From positions 1,302,001 through 1,366,000 of the forward strand of contig NZ_CP083590.1 in assembly GCF_020099395.1 (NCBI RefSeq): a stretch of DNA of 64,000 nt, given 5' to 3'. Both the position numbers and the translations under genes were made by a program. Within the stretch, counting starts at the first letter, position 1. Each line of letters starts with the position of its first letter. This DNA is from Streptomyces mobaraensis (GTDB lineage: Bacteria; Actinomycetota; Actinomycetes; Streptomycetales; Streptomycetaceae). Below are positions 1-8,743 of this stretch, piece by piece. A model generated the notes under the pieces. That model worked only from the letters and a program-made list of their open reading frames with translations. It was not told where the DNA came from and searched no databases.

Positions 1-2
1 AG

Positions 3-3000
3 CGGCGGTATCTGGCCAAGGCCCGGCGCAGCCCGCATGAGCTGGTGCCGACGGCCGGGCCGGACACCGCCGAGATCGTCGGGCGTCAGGAGGTGGCACA
101 GGTGATCGCGGAGCGGCTGCGGGACCGGGCCACCCGGCGGCCGTACCTGCTGGTCGGCGGCCTGGGGACGGGCAAGACGGCGGTTCTGGTGCGGCTCACG
201 GAGATGCTGGCGCGGCAGGGTGCCGTGCCCGTGCCCGTCCGGCTGCGGGACACCGCGGACCAGGGGGAGCTGAACTTCGAGCAGCTGGCCCGGCGCCGGT
301 TCGCGGAGGAGGCGCCGCAGGGCATCCTGGCGCGCAGCAAGAACGAGCGCGTCTGGCAGCAACTGCTGGCGGACGACAAGCCGGTGGTGATCGCGGACGG
401 GCTGGAGGAGGCCGTGCTGGACGAGCGGTTCCAGGACGACCGGGACAACATCATCCGCCGCGCCGTCGAACGCGCCCACGAGGAGCGCCTCCCGCTGGTC
501 ATCGCGTCCCGTCCGCACACGCCGCTGGAGGGGACGCACGCCGCGATCATCGAGCTGGAGCCGCTCAGCGAGGAGGAGGCGCTGCACTTCGTGGAGGACC
601 GGGCCGCCGAGTCGGACGAGCGCCGTCTCGACTGGATCGTGGAGACGGCGGAGGCCACCGAGTCGCCGCTCTACCTGCAGATCGCCCGCGAGCTGCACCG
701 CCACCACAGCCTGGAGCGCGACCGGCCGCGCAACGACTCGCACCGGCTGGACACCCGCAGCTGGGACCGGTCCACGCTGCGGCTGTGGCTGCTGGAGACC
801 TGGTACCACGCGCTGGTCGAGGGCCGGCTGCGGGAGGACGTCGGGCTGGCGGCGGCGGAGCGCCGGGACACCCTGACGGCCGTCTCCGCGCTGGCCTGCG
901 CCGGACTGCTCCAGGACAAGCTGGAGGTCGGCTTCGGCGACCTGCTGGGCGCGGACGTCCATCCGGGCCCGGCCCGGCGGGCCGGGGCGGCGGCCGGGCG
1001 CCTGTGGGCCGGTCACCGCTTCGACCGGTACGGCAAGCGTGCCGACGCGTTCTCCGAGTGGCACCGCGAACGGCTCTGGGACGCCCTCCGCGAGCGGCTC
1101 GGGGACGAGGAGAAGCGGCAGTTGACGGTCGGCAACACGGGCCAGTGCCAGGCCGCGCTGGCCCGGGCGGCCTCCCGCGCGGACGCCCTGGGCCTGGTCG
1201 AGGGGTTCGAGCGGAAGGTCCGCTTCCCGCACAGCGTCATCCAGGCGTACCTCGGCTTCCGGATGCTCGCCCACCTCGGGGAGCGCCGCGCCGCCGCCCT
1301 CGTGCAACAGGCTCTGTCGCCGCCCGGCCCCAGCCGGGAGCTGCTCATCGCGCTGGTGCTGCTCTCCCGGGCGCGCGCGGCCGAACTCGCGGGCACCGGC
1401 GGCGGTCTGGCGGCGGACGTCCGCCGTGATCTGCACGAGCTGTGGCGGCGGTCGCCGCTGGGCGGCAGGTCGCTGGCCCGGCAGCTCGCCGCCGCGGCCG
1501 ACCGCCGTACGGACCCCAAGGCGCTGGATCTGTACGCCGCCGCGCTGGAGATGGACGCGGTGGAGGAGGAACCGCGGCTGCTGGCCGCCGTCACCACCAC
1601 GCTGACCAGGCGGTGGGGGGACGTCAAGGGCAACGGCCGGACCCTGGAGGAGGCCAAGCTCGGCCTCGTCAAGCAGCTCGGCGCGGCCCTGCGCGCGGCG
1701 GACGGGAGGACCGACACCACCACGCTGTACGAGCGGCTCTTCGAGCTGGCCCGGCAGGAGCCGTCGCACATCGTCCGGCTGGCGGCGGCCCAGGAGTTCG
1801 GCAACGGCGGGGACGCGGCGTTCGCCGTGATCCGCCGGCGCGTCGGCGTCGACTCCGACCCGGTGGAGGAGTACCGGGCGCGGGTGAGCGCGCTCAAGGA
1901 CGAGCGCCGGCGGGCGTACGACGCGTGGGCCGCCGAGCGGGGGACGCCGGCCGGCCGGGGCTCCGCGTCCGGCGCGCCGGACCCGCGCGACGGGGAGCGG
2001 CAGGACCTCCACCGCCGCTACCGGCGGCAACGGGTGGACCTGATCCGCGAGTTCGTCATCCGGGCCTGGATGGTCCCGATGCTGCTCGGGTCCGTCTCCG
2101 ACGGCCATCGCGACGAGGCGCGGTACCGGCTGACGAAGTGGATGCGCCACCTCGACCCGCGGCACACCGGCGGCACCCCCGACCTGCCGCTGGTCCTGGA
2201 GAACGCGCTCGCCCAGGGCTTCAAGTACGCCGCGAACCGGCGGAAGCGGCACCCGCTGGCGTACGAGGGCGGGCGCAGCGAGCTGATCCGGCACGCGGAA
2301 ACGGTCCTCCAGCAGTCCCGGTGCTGGTACGCGCAGCTCACGCTGGTGCAGGCGCTCTGCCTGTGGGAGCTGCCGGACAGCATCGTCCGCGGCGGACCGG
2401 ATCCGGCGGCGGGCCCGGGAGCGGATCCGGAGTGCGCGGACGACGGCGCGGGACCGCCCGCCGCCCGGCCGACCACCGCCGTGCAGACGGTGCGCCGCTG
2501 GTTGTCGATGGCGGGCACGGGGGCGGGGGACGGGCCGGCGGACGGCACGGCGGGTGGCACGGCGGGGCGGCCGGTCCTGCACCCGTTCGTCGCCGAGGCC
2601 GGCGACCTGGCGGCGCTCGCCCTGGAGACCCGGCGCCCGGAACGTTTCCTCTGGATCGACGAGAAGGCCGTCGTCGACACGATCGGTTCCCGCGCCTGCG
2701 CCCCCCGGCGCTACCGCAAGCACAACCTGTGGCTGCCGCCCTCGGTCGGCTGGAGCACCCTGGACGCGCGCGCCCAGCGCCTCGTCGCCGACGTGCTGGT
2801 GCTGACGAACCTGATCGAGCGGGACGGCCGGCCGGACGAGGTGGAGGACCGGTTCCGCCGCTCGGGGCAGCCGGGCGGCGCGCTGCCGCCCTGCCTCACC
2901 CAGGACCGGACGCCCCTCCACCCGGAACTGACGGCCGGCACCTCCGCGCTCCCGGCACCGGGCTCGACCTGCCTGCCCACCTGCCCGTTCCAGTTCTGCC

Positions 3001-3197
3001 CGTACCCGCCACGCGGCGTCCGGCCGCGGGCCGAACTGCGCGAGCCCTTCTGCCGGCAGCAGCAGGCCCTGCTGCGGGGCCGGGTACGGGGGCGCTCCCC
3101 CGGCGTGCTGCGCCGGCGGACACCGCACTGGGCGGGCATGCGGGCCCGGGAGCTGCACGACTTCTGGGAGGCGATGGCCGCCCGGTCGCGGGGGTGA
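3..3197 (+). CDS. NACHT-like P-loop NTPase, 5' end outside window
   Basis: The reading frame is open from base 3, before the first internal start at 45, so the N-terminus probably lies upstream of the window. Near the visible N-terminus is a Walker A (GGLGTGKTAV), then a Walker B-like strand (PVVIADGLEE) and a sensor-like region (LVIASRP), the order of NACHT/STAND ATPases. The long remainder is helical and of unknown function. Near the C-terminus four cysteines (about residues 976, 980, 985 and 1003 counted from base 45, as CLPTC, FCPYPP and FCRQQQ) could bind metal. I recognise this as a large actinobacterial NTPase type of unknown role. STAND NTPases are often signalling or anti-phage proteins, but nothing here proves that. 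It converges on the next gene. Confidence 0.8.
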   Translation, partial: RRYLAKARRSPHELVPTAGPDTAEIVGRQEVAQVIAERLRDRATRRPYLLVGGLGTGKTAVLVRLTEMLARQGAVPVPVRLRDTADQGELNFEQLARRRFAEEAPQGILARSKNERVWQQLLADDKPVVIADGLEEAVLDERFQDDRDNIIRRAVERAHEERLPLVIASRPHTPLEGTHAAIIELEPLSEEEALHFVEDRAAESDERRLDWIVETAEATESPLYLQIARELHRHHSLERDRPRNDSHRLDTRSWDRSTLRLWLLETWYHALVEGRLREDVGLAAAERRDTLTAVSALACAGLLQDKLEVGFGDLLGADVHPGPARRAGAAAGRLWAGHRFDRYGKRADAFSEWHRERLWDALRERLGDEEKRQLTVGNTGQCQAALARAASRADALGLVEGFERKVRFPHSVIQAYLGFRMLAHLGERRAAALVQQALSPPGPSRELLIALVLLSRARAAELAGTGGGLAADVRRDLHELWRRSPLGGRSLARQLAAAADRRTDPKALDLYAAALEMDAVEEEPRLLAAVTTTLTRRWGDVKGNGRTLEEAKLGLVKQLGAALRAADGRTDTTTLYERLFELARQEPSHIVRLAAAQEFGNGGDAAFAVIRRRVGVDSDPVEEYRARVSALKDERRRAYDAWAAERGTPAGRGSASGAPDPRDGERQDLHRRYRRQRVDLIREFVIRAWMVPMLLGSVSDGHRDEARYRLTKWMRHLDPRHTGGTPDLPLVLENALAQGFKYAANRRKRHPLAYEGGRSELIRHAETVLQQSRCWYAQLTLVQALCLWELPDSIVRGGPDPAAGPGADPECADDGAGPPAARPTTAVQTVRRWLSMAGTGAGDGPADGTAGGTAGRPVLHPFVAEAGDLAALALETRRPERFLWIDEKAVVDTIGSRACAPRRYRKHNLWLPPSVGWSTLDARAQRLVADVLVLTNLIERDGRPDEVEDRFRRSGQPGGALPPCLTQDRTPLHPELTAGTSALPAPGSTCLPTCPFQFCPYPPRGVRPRAELREPFCRQQQALLRGRVRGRSPGVLRRRTPHWAGMRARELHDFWEAMAARSRG

Positions 3198-3248
3198 GCC
3201 GGTCGCGGGGTGAGCCGATCGCGGAGGTGAGCTGGGGACGCCCGTCCC

Positions 3249-4343
3249 TCACTGCGCGGCGCCGCCCCACGCCCGCCGCGCGCTCTCCGGCGCCGCGCCC
3301 CGGGCGCTCTCCGGCCCCGCCGGCCCCTCCAGCACCCGGGAGCCGCCGACGGGCAGGTCCCACAGGTCGTCCCGGTCCCGGCCCGCCGTCCGCCAGGCGG
3401 CGCGCACCCGGCGCAGCGGCTCCATCGGCGGTTCCGCGGACAGCAGGAAGGTGCCCCAGTGCATCGGGGCCATGGCTCGGGCGCCCAGGTCAAGGCAGGC
3501 CCGGACGGCCTCCTCCGGGTCCGTGTGGACCGGCCCGAGCATCCAGCGCGGCGCGTACGCGCCGATCGGCAGCAGCGCCACGTCGATGCCCGGGTAGCGG
3601 GCGCCGATGCGCTGGAACCAGGGGCCGTAGCCGGTGTCGCCGGCGAAGTGGACGCGCCGGCCGTCCGGGGCGGTGAGCACCCAGCCGCCCCACAGTGAGC
3701 GGCAGGTGTCGGTGAACGTCCGCTTGCTCCAGTGATGGGCGGGTACGAAGTCGAAGCGGACGGGCCCGGCGGCGCCCGGCAGTTCGACCGCTTCCCACCA
3801 GTCCAGCTCGGTGACCCGGGTGAAGCCGCGCCGCCGTGCCCAGCGGCCGAGCCCCGCGGGGAGCAGGAGGTGGATGTGGCGCGGGAGCCGCTTGAGGGTG
3901 GGGGCGTCCAGGTGGTCGTAGTGGTTGTGGCTGATGACGACGGCGTCCACCCGGGGCAGGTCCTCCCAGGGGACGCCGACCGGGGTGATTCTGGGCGGGG
4001 TGCCGAGGATCCGCCGGGACCACACCGGATCGGTGAGGACGGTGAGCCCGCCGACGGCGATCACCCAGCTGGCGTGCCCGGCCCAGGTGACGGCGACCGT
4101 GGCGGCGTTGACGACCGGGGGCGGACCGGGTGCGACGGGCAGCTCGGAGACCTCCCGCAGCGCCTCGGCGCCCGGCCGCAGCATGCCCTCCCGGGCGAGC
4201 CGGGCCAGTGCCCGGACGCCGGGCAGGGGCGCGGTGAGCCGGTCGGCGAAGGACCGCGGCCAGGTACGGATCTCCCCCGTTGGACGCGGTTCCGGGAGGG
4301 GACGCCCGGGTTCCGAGAGGGGGTGCTCGGTCTGCTCGGTCAT
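3249..4343 (-). CDS. MBL-fold metal-dependent hydrolase (UlaG/NAPE-PLD-like)
   Basis: A 364-residue cytoplasmic protein with the metallo-beta-lactamase fold. The metal motif HNHYDHLD (HxHxDH) sits near residue 137, preceded by a typical strand (VAVTWAGHASWVI) and TDPVWS. Later metal ligands are suggested by HFAGDTGYG and MHWGTF. This layout is that of the UlaG/NAPE-phospholipase D branch, which hydrolyses phosphodiester or lactone bonds; the substrate cannot be read from sequence. The start is the ATG at 4343. It is preceded by about 470 bp containing degenerate tandem repeats that separate it from the same-strand PLP-fold gene, so the two are probably not one transcript. Confidence 0.85.
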   Translation of the reverse strand: MTEQTEHPLSEPGRPLPEPRPTGEIRTWPRSFADRLTAPLPGVRALARLAREGMLRPGAEALREVSELPVAPGPPPVVNAATVAVTWAGHASWVIAVGGLTVLTDPVWSRRILGTPPRITPVGVPWEDLPRVDAVVISHNHYDHLDAPTLKRLPRHIHLLLPAGLGRWARRRGFTRVTELDWWEAVELPGAAGPVRFDFVPAHHWSKRTFTDTCRSLWGGWVLTAPDGRRVHFAGDTGYGPWFQRIGARYPGIDVALLPIGAYAPRWMLGPVHTDPEEAVRACLDLGARAMAPMHWGTFLLSAEPPMEPLRRVRAAWRTAGRDRDDLWDLPVGGSRVLEGPAGPESARGAAPESARRAWGGAAQ

Positions 4344-4439
4344 CGAAGGGCTCCGTTCGGGGGGACCGGGGTGCCGGCGCGGCGCGGGGGCGGCGGCACG
4401 CTCGTCGTCGATGGTCGGGAACGGGTCGGGAACCTCGGG

Positions 4440-4812
4440 TACCGGTGCCGGGTCACGCGTCCGTGCCGGGTCACGCGTCCCAGCCGGCTCACGTGCCCTG
4501 ACCGGCTCATGCCCGGGCGCCGGTCCACGTGCCCGGGCCGGCTCATGAGCGGACGCCGGTGCACGTGCCCCGGCCGACTCATGTACCCCGGCCGACCCAC
4601 ATGCCGGTGCCGGCTCACGCGTCCGTGCCGGTTGGCCTGTCCTGACCGGCTCATGTGCGGATGCCGGTGCATATGCCCGGGCCGGCTCATCTGCGGATGC
4701 CGGTCCACGTGCCCAGACCGACTCATATGCGGATGCCGGTCCACGTGCCCGGACCGGCTCGCCTGCCCCGGCCGGCCTGCATGCCGGTGCCTGCTCACCT
4801 GCCCCGCCCGGC
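4440..4812. repeat. Degenerate 36-bp tandem repeats in a 470-bp intergenic stretch
   Basis: Between the PLP-fold gene stop and the MBL-fold gene start, short blocks resembling ccggctcatg, cggatgccggt and ccacgtgcccg recur imperfectly with a period of about 36 bp. On the minus strand one frame stays open and reads as 12-residue units such as MSRSGHVDRHPH. That frame differs from the upstream gene and has no start of its own, so I treat it as non-coding repeat DNA. Function unknown. Confidence 0.7.
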
Positions 4813-6066
4813 TCACGAGCCGGTGCCGGCCAGAGCGCGGAACGCCGCTTCCAGGCCGGCCAGCGCCTCGGCGACCTCCGGCAGGGCCGGCGGGTCCGGG
4901 GAGTCCAGGGCGCGCTGCCGCGGTTCGTCGCCGGGGCCGAGGAACGGCAGGGCGGAGAGCCGGACGCGCAGGGCGTCCGGGTCGTCGCCGAAGTGGTGGC
5001 CGCCGGGGACGGGGTGGCCGAGCGCCGCGCTCAGGTGCGTCTCCAGCTCGACGGAGTCGGTGATGCCCCGCCGGGCGAGGCCGGCGCGCAGTTCGCCGAG
5101 GTCGGCGTAGAGGTGGGGGCCGGTCTGGGGCGGCCGGGTGAGCGCCCCGGCAGCGGTGGTCCGCTCCAGGACGGCGGCGGCCATCCGCCCGTAGAGCCGC
5201 GCGGCGGCCGCGGTGTGCTCGCGGACGGGCGGGGGTTCGGTCAGCGCCCAGCGGGCGGCGACGGCGACGGGCGGCGGGAGTTCGGCGCGCAGCGCGTCCA
5301 GGACGGACGCCACCCGGGCGCGCAGCACGGCCCCGGGGCCGGACCTCGGGAACACGGCGAACGCGGCCGGCCAGGCGGCCGGCAGAAGAGTCCCGGCGAG
5401 CTCGGTGAGGACCACCACGCGCTCCGGATACATCTCGGCGGGCCCGACGAAGACGGTGGCGTGCGGGTCGTGGCGGACGTCCCGCCATGTCTCGTCGCTG
5501 ACGACCGTCAGGTCCTCGCCGGCCGCGGCCTCGCACACCTCGTGCACCAGCTCCGGCGGCGCGACCGTGCCGGTGGTGTCGTCGGCGACCGACAGGACGA
5601 GGAACCGCGGCCTGCCGCCCTCGGCGCGGATCCTGCGGACGGTCTCCAGCAGGGCGACGGGATCGGGGACGCCGCCGGCCTCGGCGGTGACGGGCACGTG
5701 GTACGCCAGCCGGCCGGCGAGCCGGGCGAGCGGCGCGTACCAGGACGCGCAGGGGCGGGTCAGCAGCACCTCGCCACCGGCGGACGCCAGCAGGGCCAGC
5801 AGCAGCGGCTGGGCGCCGGGCGCGGCGAGGACGTCGGAACGCTCGGGGGCCGGACCCCGGCGGGCCCGGTACGCGCAGGCCGCCGCCCGGAGCTCGGCCC
5901 CGCCGCCGACGGGCTCCGGCCCGGTCCGCGACGCGGCCTCGGCGAACCGCTCGCGCAGCTCGGCCGGGACGGGCAGCCCGCGCTCGGCAGCGGGAAACGC
6001 CGGGGGCGCGGGGGGCGTGAAAGGCGAGGGGGGCGCGGGAGGCGTGCGCGAGTGGCTTGGCTGCAT
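4813..6066 (-). CDS. Class I/II aminotransferase-fold protein lacking the PLP lysine
   Basis: A 417-residue fold-type I protein. The ATG at 6066 is chosen because GGAGGTG lies about 8 nt upstream; the longer frame has no such signal. Family features include GGGAELRAAACAYRARRG near residue 60, the small domain, and an Asp strand (LTVVSDETWRDV) at the usual cofactor-binding place. Where active enzymes carry S-x-S-K followed by GxRxG, this protein has ELAGTLLPAAWPAAF. Glycine stands at the lysine position and proline at the arginine position. It could therefore not form the normal internal aldimine and may be a regulatory or binding protein. Alignment by eye, so the exact register should be confirmed. 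Confidence 0.7.
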   Translation of the reverse strand: MQPSHSRTPPAPPSPFTPPAPPAFPAAERGLPVPAELRERFAEAASRTGPEPVGGGAELRAAACAYRARRGPAPERSDVLAAPGAQPLLLALLASAGGEVLLTRPCASWYAPLARLAGRLAYHVPVTAEAGGVPDPVALLETVRRIRAEGGRPRFLVLSVADDTTGTVAPPELVHEVCEAAAGEDLTVVSDETWRDVRHDPHATVFVGPAEMYPERVVVLTELAGTLLPAAWPAAFAVFPRSGPGAVLRARVASVLDALRAELPPPVAVAARWALTEPPPVREHTAAAARLYGRMAAAVLERTTAAGALTRPPQTGPHLYADLGELRAGLARRGITDSVELETHLSAALGHPVPGGHHFGDDPDALRVRLSALPFLGPGDEPRQRALDSPDPPALPEVAEALAGLEAAFRALAGTGS

Positions 6067-6404
6067 CCTGCGCACCTCCGTCCCGCGGATCGCCGTCCGC
6101 CGCGCCCGCTTGTCCGGCGGAGCTTTTCCGCAAACGTTTTTCTGTCCACCTTCGCAGATCACGGCGGTGCACGGCCGCCTGACACGGGCGGGCGGGTGAC
6201 GGACCGGACCACGGAACGGGACGGGACGCGGCCGCCGGGGGCGGGCGGGAGGACCACCATGCCCGACGGGCGGGACGCCCGGGAAGAGGACGGCGACGGT
6301 CCGGCCGGGCGGCGCGCTACCCCGGGAACTGCCGTCCCGTGAACGGCAGTTCGGCCACCCGGGGCCGTCTTCCGCACCGCCCCAGGACAACTAGCCTGGC
6401 TGCC

Positions 6405-6755
6405 ATGAACATTCTCGGGACTTCGCTAAGGGTGTGCGTCGGCGATCTGGAAGCGGCGATCGCCGTCTACGAACGACTGACCGGCGCGGAAGCGGTGCGC
6501 TTCCGACGAGGCGGCGTGTCGGTGGCCGCGGTCGGCTGCTTCTTCCTGATGAGCGGCCCCGAGGCGGAACTGTCGATCCTGCGGAAGATCACCGCCACCA
6601 TCGCGGTGACGGACGTGGACGAGGCGGTCCGCGACCTGAAGGCGGTCGGCGCGGAACTCATCGCCGGACCGGTGCCGACCCCGATCGGGCGGAACCTGGT
6701 GGCCCGGCATCCGGACGGGTCGGTGTTCGAGTACGTGGACCGGGCGCGGGGTTGA
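6405..6755 (+). CDS. VOC-superfamily (glyoxalase/bleomycin-resistance-like) protein
   Basis: A 116-residue single-unit VOC protein. The fold is visible as an N-terminal strand (LGTSLRVCVGDLEAAIAVYERL), the central TATIAVTDVDEAVRDLKAVGAELI, and the terminal ARHPDGSVFEYVDR in which the last Glu is the usual metal ligand. The early metal histidine is absent, so it may be a non-enzymatic binding member. The ATG at 6405 fits the conserved fold start. It is followed by a strong hairpin at 6760-6794. No operon partner is evident. The substrate is unknown. Confidence 0.8.
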   Translation: MNILGTSLRVCVGDLEAAIAVYERLTGAEAVRFRRGGVSVAAVGCFFLMSGPEAELSILRKITATIAVTDVDEAVRDLKAVGAELIAGPVPTPIGRNLVARHPDGSVFEYVDRARG

Positions 6756-6759
6756 CGCC

Positions 6760-6794
6760 CATGCCGGACGGGCCGATTCAGCCCGTCCGGCATG
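6760..6794. terminator. Hairpin terminator after VOC gene
   Basis: A perfect 14-bp inverted repeat (CATGCCGGACGGGC and its complement) with a 7-nt loop begins 4 bp after the VOC stop codon. No T-run follows, as is usual for Streptomyces terminators. Confidence 0.7.
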
Positions 6795-7035
6795 TGAGGA
6801 CGAGCGGCGAAGCCGCGATCACGGGGGTCCGGGGGCATACCCCCGGGAATCGGCGCAGGGGAGGGACCGGGGCACAGCCCCCCGCAGGGGCTCACTGGAG
6901 CACCGGCGGCTCGCCCACCCCACCTCCGGCGCCCCCCCCGCGACGCGGCGACCGCCTCGCCCCCGATCCGCTCGGCCAGCCGCTCCTCCAGCCGGGCGAG
7001 CACGGACGCCGCCGGCCCGCCGGCCCGCCCCGCCA

Positions 7036-7629
7036 CTACCCCGCCCGCACGACACCGCCGACGACCGCCGCGACCGTCCTGCGCACCGCGTCCGCGCCGG
7101 GCGGCGGGCCCGTCCGGTCGGCGAAGAGCAGGTGCGCCGCCCCGATCAGCGTCGGGGCGAGGACGTCGACGTCGGCGTCGGGCGCGAGGCGGCCGAGTCC
7201 GCGCTCGGCGGCGAGGTACGAGGCGAGCACGGCCGCCGCGTCCGTCAGGAGGGGGACGCCGGTGGGCCGTTCGCGGCGCAGCCGGGCCCGCAGCCCGTCC
7301 CGGGAGGTGACGAGCCCGACGATCGCGACCGCGACCGTCTCGAAGAGGCTGGTGAGCGCGTCGGCGAGGCGGCCGGTGAGGTCGCCCGTCCCGGCGGAGG
7401 CGCGCAGGGCGGCGCCCTGTTCCTCGATCCGCCGGACGCGGTCCAGCACGAGCTCGGCGAGGAACGCGTCGAAGTCGGTGAAGTGCCGGTGCAGGACGCC
7501 CTTGGCGCACCCCGCCTCCGTGGTGACCGCCCGGCTGGTCAGCGCGGAGGGCCCGTCGCGGAGCAGAACCCGCTCCGCCGCGTCGAACAACTGCTCTCGC
7601 ACATCCCGCATGGCCACGCCCGTCGGCAT
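7036..7629 (-). CDS. TetR-family transcriptional regulator
   Basis: A 197-residue TetR-type repressor. The N-terminal HTH is clear: REQLFDAAERVLL, then SRAVTTEAGCAKGVLHRHF and the helix after it; the C-terminal ligand domain is variable. The ATG at 7629 is preferred over the TTG at 7668 because GGAAGG lies upstream at suitable spacing and the TTG would lie in the promoter of the divergent gene. It is divergent from a SAM methyltransferase, with two 18-bp palindromes in the shared region, which strongly suggests that it represses that gene and perhaps itself. Inducer unknown. Confidence 0.88.
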   Translation of the reverse strand: MPTGVAMRDVREQLFDAAERVLLRDGPSALTSRAVTTEAGCAKGVLHRHFTDFDAFLAELVLDRVRRIEEQGAALRASAGTGDLTGRLADALTSLFETVAVAIVGLVTSRDGLRARLRRERPTGVPLLTDAAAVLASYLAAERGLGRLAPDADVDVLAPTLIGAAHLLFADRTGPPPGADAVRRTVAAVVGGVVRAG

Positions 7630-7661
7630 CGCGCACCGTTCCCTTCCGCCGGTCGGCTCCC

Positions 7662-7705
7662 CTGACAAGTGGGCACTCGCCCACTAGAGTGGGCACATGC
7701 CCACT
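7662..7705 (+). promoter_or_regulatory. Promoter with two TetR-type operators and leaderless start
   Basis: The -35 CTGACA (7662-7667) and -10 TAGAGT (7685-7690) are separated by 17 bp. The expected transcription start falls on or next to the methyltransferase ATG (7697), so the mRNA is probably leaderless; no Shine-Dalgarno sequence is visible. Palindrome 1, AGTGGGC-ACTC-GCCCACT (7668-7685), fills the spacer. Palindrome 2, AGTGGGC-ACAT-GCCCACT (7688-7705), covers the -10 and the start codon. Centres are 20 bp apart, about two helical turns, as in TetR/QacR operators bound by two dimers. Confidence 0.85.
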
Positions 7706-8515
7706 CCCTTGCCCGAGGGAGCACGTCCCTCACCTCACGCGCCCCATCTTGCCCGCCACGTCGCGGAGTCGTTCGGCGCGGACCCCGAGCGCTACGACCG
7801 GGCGCGGCCCCGCTACCCCGACGCGCTGATCCGCCGGATCGCCGCCGCGGACGCCACCCCCCTCGACATCCTCGACGTCGGCACCGGAACCGGCATCGTC
7901 GCCCGGCAGTTCCGCGCGGCCGGCCACCGCGTGCTCGGCGTCGAGGTCGACGACCGGATGGCCGCCTGGGCGCGGCGCGGCGGACTCGCCGTGGAGACCT
8001 CCGCCTTCGAGACCTGGGACCCCGCCGGCCGGACCTTCGACGCCGTCGTCTCCGGCCAGACCTGGCACTGGATCGACCCCGCCGCCGGCCCGGCGAAGGC
8101 CGCCGAGGCGCTGCGGCCGGGCGGCCGGCTGGCCGTCTTCTGGAACGCGGCGCTGCCGTCCCCCGAGGTGGCGGAGGCGTTCGCCGCGGTCTACGACCGG
8201 CTGCTGCCCGGTTCGCTCGCCGCCCGCCAGTGGACGCCGGGCCCCGATCCCTATATGCCGCTGTCCGAGCGGGCGGCCGACGGCATCCGGGACTCGGGCG
8301 CGTTCGGCGCGCCGGAGCACTGGCGCTTCGACTGGGAGCGGGCGTACACCCGGGACGAGTGGCTGGACCAACTGCCCACGTCGGGCGCCCACACAGGGCT
8401 CCCGCCGGAGGTCCGGGAGCGGGTGCTGGACGGCGTCGGCGCGGCGGTCGACGGGCTGGGGGGAACGTTCACGCTGCGGTACGCGGCCATGGCGGTCACG
8501 GCGATACGCGCCTGA
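7697..8515 (+). CDS. Class I SAM-dependent methyltransferase
   Basis: A 272-residue methyltransferase. Motif I (ILDVGTGTGIVARQF) lies near residue 55, with the acidic motif II (VLGVEVDDRMAAWA) and FDAVVSGQTWHWID after it; the order AESFGADPERYDRARPRYPD before motif I is typical of the Methyltransf_11/25 small-molecule group. Substrate unknown. The ATG lies at the predicted transcription start, so translation is probably leaderless. It is controlled from the double operator upstream and may be a detoxification enzyme induced by the ligand of the adjacent TetR protein; that role is inference. Confidence 0.87.
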   Translation: MPTPLPEGARPSPHAPHLARHVAESFGADPERYDRARPRYPDALIRRIAAADATPLDILDVGTGTGIVARQFRAAGHRVLGVEVDDRMAAWARRGGLAVETSAFETWDPAGRTFDAVVSGQTWHWIDPAAGPAKAAEALRPGGRLAVFWNAALPSPEVAEAFAAVYDRLLPGSLAARQWTPGPDPYMPLSERAADGIRDSGAFGAPEHWRFDWERAYTRDEWLDQLPTSGAHTGLPPEVRERVLDGVGAAVDGLGGTFTLRYAAMAVTAIRA

Positions 8516-8539
8516 CGCAGCGTCACCCGTAACCTGACG

Positions 8540-8569
8540 TTGCTCCACCGAGTGAAGGTCCACTAAGGT
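8540..8569 (+). promoter_or_regulatory. Putative promoter upstream of second VOC gene
   Basis: TTGCTC (8540-8545) and TAAGGT (8564-8569) are separated by 18 bp. A GTG at 8577, 7 nt after the -10, begins a possible leaderless 18-codon ORF (8577-8633, MTAGSAMGHTRAGFPASE), followed by a short GGCGGG/CCCCGCC-type hairpin before the VOC gene. The whole 229-bp leader may be regulatory. Confidence 0.45.
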
Positions 8570-8743
8570 CGGCGACGTGACTGCCGGGTCGGCCATGGGC
8601 CATACACGAGCAGGGTTCCCGGCCTCGGAGTGAGCGCGAGGCGGGTGAGAGCCCCGCCTTCCTCTCCGCGTCTTCCGTTCCGCGGGCGCCTGTTGTGGCG
8701 CGCCGCGCACCAGCGAACCCACGACACGGAGAAACACCCACCC

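Noticed and set aside
4340..4812. Minus-strand frame encoding 12-residue MSRSGHVDRHP repeats
   Set aside because: No own start or ribosome-binding site, different frame from the flanking gene, and imperfect repeats at DNA level; treated as repeat DNA.
8630..8743. N-terminal extension of the second VOC protein
   Set aside because: The VOC fold begins after the ATG at 8744; the upstream part lies in a probable regulatory leader.
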